This document shows positions 62,681-64,000 of a stretch of DNA of 64,000 bases, one piece after another; positions within the stretch are counted from its first letter, which is position 1, and the number at the start of each line of letters is the position of its first letter. The DNA comes from Firmicutes bacterium UBA7510. Its GTDB lineage: Bacteria; Bacillota; Clostridia; Tissierellales; Sedimentibacteraceae. The notes below the pieces were generated by a model. The model made no database searches. It saw only the letters and a list, made by a program, of their open reading frames with translations, and had not been told where the DNA came from. Location: assembly GCA_002479485.1 (NCBI GenBank), contig DLNM01000013.1, positions 29,791-93,790 on the forward strand, written 5' to 3'. The translations under genes were made by a program, and so were the position numbers.

Positions 62681-62842
62681 TTAGTAATAATTTTTTTGAC
62701 CTAATAAATCAAATTTTATTTGAATTACCATTGATATTAAGTTTATTATTGGTCTTATCTCATACGATACTGTTTCATCTTTCTTTTTTAATTTCTCTAA
62801 CAATTCATAACTTTCTACTAATAATTTCCTTATATTAATCAT
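62681..62842 (-). CDS. Small hypothetical protein (53 residues)
   Basis: Starts MINIRKLLVESYELLEKLKKKD with an SD-like AAGGGG, ends GQKNYY. A Lys/Leu-rich helix is followed by a hydrophobic helix (IINLISMVIQIKFDLL). No family recognised. Below the usual gene-calling length. Confidence 0.45.
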   Translation of the reverse strand: MINIRKLLVESYELLEKLKKKDETVSYEIRPIINLISMVIQIKFDLLGQKNYY

Positions 62843-63022
62843 TATTTTACCCCTTGTGCTTTGTTTATAGCCTCTACAAGTTTTCGACTTTCTTCAATTT
62901 ACTTTTCTTTCAATTCACCTGCAATACTCACCCTCCCTACTGTTATTTAATTCTCTTATTCTTGCCATTATACCCCTCACCCTAATATTATTATTCGTTC
63001 AAATAACAACAAATAGTAATAT
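62843..63022 (-). other. Degenerate small ORFs upstream of the 53-residue gene
   Basis: On the minus strand a GTG-started frame (VSIAGELKEK) meets TAA near 62900 and then continues IEESRKLVEAINKAQGVK to a stop just before the 53-residue gene. A single base change would restore a 29-residue frame. I read it as a decayed small gene. A second short frame (MARIRELNNSREG) overlaps it. Confidence 0.4.
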
Positions 63023-63796
63023 TTATTTTTTTATAATCTCTCTCATTTCTTCTATCGTTAGTACTCTATCTCTTTTTCTATGTATTATTCTATGACAATT
63101 TGAACATACTGGGATTAAATCTGTTTTTGGATTTATTTCTACTTCTTCTTCTAAGCTGTATAATGGTTTAATATGATGCACTTCTATGTAATTTTTACCA
63201 TATTTTCCATATATACTTTCAAAATCAAAATCACAAACAGAACATTTTACACTATTAATCTTCAAACATTCTGCTCTATTTTTAGGATTTCTTTCATATC
63301 TTGTTGTATAATAAGCCTTTTGCTTACCTTCTTTATTTCCACCATCATATTGAACCTCTTGGTCGTCTTCACTCTCAGCTAATACATCATTTTCTATTTG
63401 GCATAATTCAATATTTAATGTTTCTAATACTGAAACTATATATACGTCTTCATCTTGTCTCTCAAATTTTATTAAAGGATATATGGATTTATTAATATTG
63501 TATTTATTTAATTCCTTGCTTAAGTAAGCTTTCCAAAACAATCTTGTTCTATCATATTTAGTATCTTTTTCAATACGTGCATCATATTTAACATCATTAC
63601 GTATTAATACAATATCTTTTCTACCACCTGCATTTAGCTTATCTATATTCCAAAACCATCTATTTTCTCTTGGAATACCAGAACCATTATGTTCAAAAAA
63701 TGACTTATCTGCTGTCTTTATTGCTATTTTTTTATTAATAATATCCCAAGAATAAAAGTGTCCAAAATTTTCATTATCTAAATTATTAATATCCAT
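63023..63796 (-). CDS. HNH endonuclease (McrA-like) with a DNA-recognition-type N-terminus
   Basis: A 257-residue protein. The C-terminal 75 residues are an HNH/McrA-type nuclease: CSVCDFDFESIYGK, YIEVHHIKPLYSL, then NPKTDLIPVCSNCHRIIHR, with Zn-binding Cys pairs and the catalytic His. The N-terminal 180 residues (FYSWDIINKKIAIKTADKSFFEHNGSGIPRE) are not a family I recognise but resemble the recognition domains of restriction nucleases. A modification-dependent (type IV) or standalone restriction role is likely, since no methylase is adjacent. SD GGAGG. Confidence 0.85.
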   Translation of the reverse strand: MDINNLDNENFGHFYSWDIINKKIAIKTADKSFFEHNGSGIPRENRWFWNIDKLNAGGRKDIVLIRNDVKYDARIEKDTKYDRTRLFWKAYLSKELNKYNINKSIYPLIKFERQDEDVYIVSVLETLNIELCQIENDVLAESEDDQEVQYDGGNKEGKQKAYYTTRYERNPKNRAECLKINSVKCSVCDFDFESIYGKYGKNYIEVHHIKPLYSLEEEVEINPKTDLIPVCSNCHRIIHRKRDRVLTIEEMREIIKK

Positions 63797-63897
63797 TTAT
63801 ATTCCTCCAATTAATGCTAAACTATATATAAATTATACTTATTTTATTATTAAATGTATATACCTTTACGAATTATATATTAATCGTGTATGTTTAC

Positions 63898-63935
63898 AAA
63901 AAAAACCAACGTCTATTTAGTATAAACATTGGTTT
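63898..63935 (-). terminator. Terminator downstream of tRNA-Leu
   Basis: AAACCAACGT/ACATTGGTTT stem; T-run on the minus strand. Confidence 0.78.
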
Positions 63936-63948
63936 CTTAACATTTCGT

Positions 63949-64000
63949 TGGTACCGGTGGTGGGATTTGAACCCACATGGTTTCCCGCACGATTTTGAGT
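63949..64000 (-). tRNA. tRNA-Leu (anticodon CAA), partial
   Basis: The minus strand gives the 3' part of a leucine tRNA: anticodon loop CTCAAAA (CAA), a long variable arm, T arm GTGGG-TTCAAAT-CCCAC, acceptor CACCGGT, discriminator A and an encoded CCA. The 5' half lies beyond the right edge. Confidence 0.85.

Noticed and set aside
1..64000. CRISPR array, rRNA genes, IS-element transposases
   Set aside because: No regularly spaced repeats, no rRNA-like tracts and no transposase-type sequence were seen. The only mobile-element sign is the integrase start at the left edge.

Overview
The window looks like chromosomal DNA of a low-GC, anaerobic Firmicute of the class Clostridia. Supporting signs are the AT-rich sequence, strong Shine-Dalgarno (SD) sites, the SCIFF peptide and its radical SAM maturase, HemZ, RNase G next to the TIGR03960/TIGR03936 pair, and a complete selenocysteine (Sec) system. 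A Tissierellia- or Sedimentibacter-like lineage is my guess from protein flavour only.

Layout. 1-5.7 kb: start of a tyrosine integrase, then tRNA-Sec (selC), a response regulator with Glu in place of the phospho-acceptor Asp, and selB, selA and selD, all on the minus strand. SelD itself contains Sec at an in-frame TGA. 5.8-10.7 kb: ComEA-like protein, D-Ala-D-Ala carboxypeptidase, RsfS, chemoreceptor. 10.7-15.7 kb: a G+C-richer, probably transferred module of response regulator, histidine kinase and MacB/FtsX-type ABC transporter, with the kinase broken by an amber codon. 15.7-35.6 kb: mostly minus-strand housekeeping genes (gamma-carbonic-anhydrase-like protein, SDR, PepF, MalY-like, TopB, RNase G, radical SAM pair, S9 peptidase, Nfo), an unrecognised lipoprotein plus zinc-ribbon membrane protein pair, YqeK and NadD. 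35.7-37.5 kb: an orphan Na+-pump decarboxylase beta subunit plus a tiny OadG-like protein behind a Mn2+ (yybP-ykoY) riboswitch. 37.5-47.9 kb: the conserved clostridial run hemZ, MBL hydrolase, dtd, relA, apt, recJ, scfB, scfA and TIGR04086 protein, with secDF absent from its usual place. 48-52.2 kb: MATE transporter interrupted by TGA, and a Ca2+-type P-ATPase. 52.5-59.4 kb: MnmA, aminopeptidase P, a HesB-like selenoprotein divergent from a Crp/Fnr regulator, UppP, peptide deformylase, and an SPFH/Arc-RHH pair. 59.5-64 kb: accessory genes (GNAT, DUF1905-nitroreductase fusion, ASCH-like protein, VOC protein, small ORFs, HNH nuclease) and a partial tRNA-Leu(CAA).

How the parts fit. SelA, SelB, SelD and tRNA-Sec supply UGA decoding, which SelD and the HesB-like protein in this window use. 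The most unusual non-coding signals are (1) a dispersed family of multi-hairpin intergenic elements abutting the SD of selD, rng, dtd, scfA and def, with compensatory base changes in their stems, and (2) a second structured element found once before oadB and once before the P-type ATPase. Both may be undescribed.
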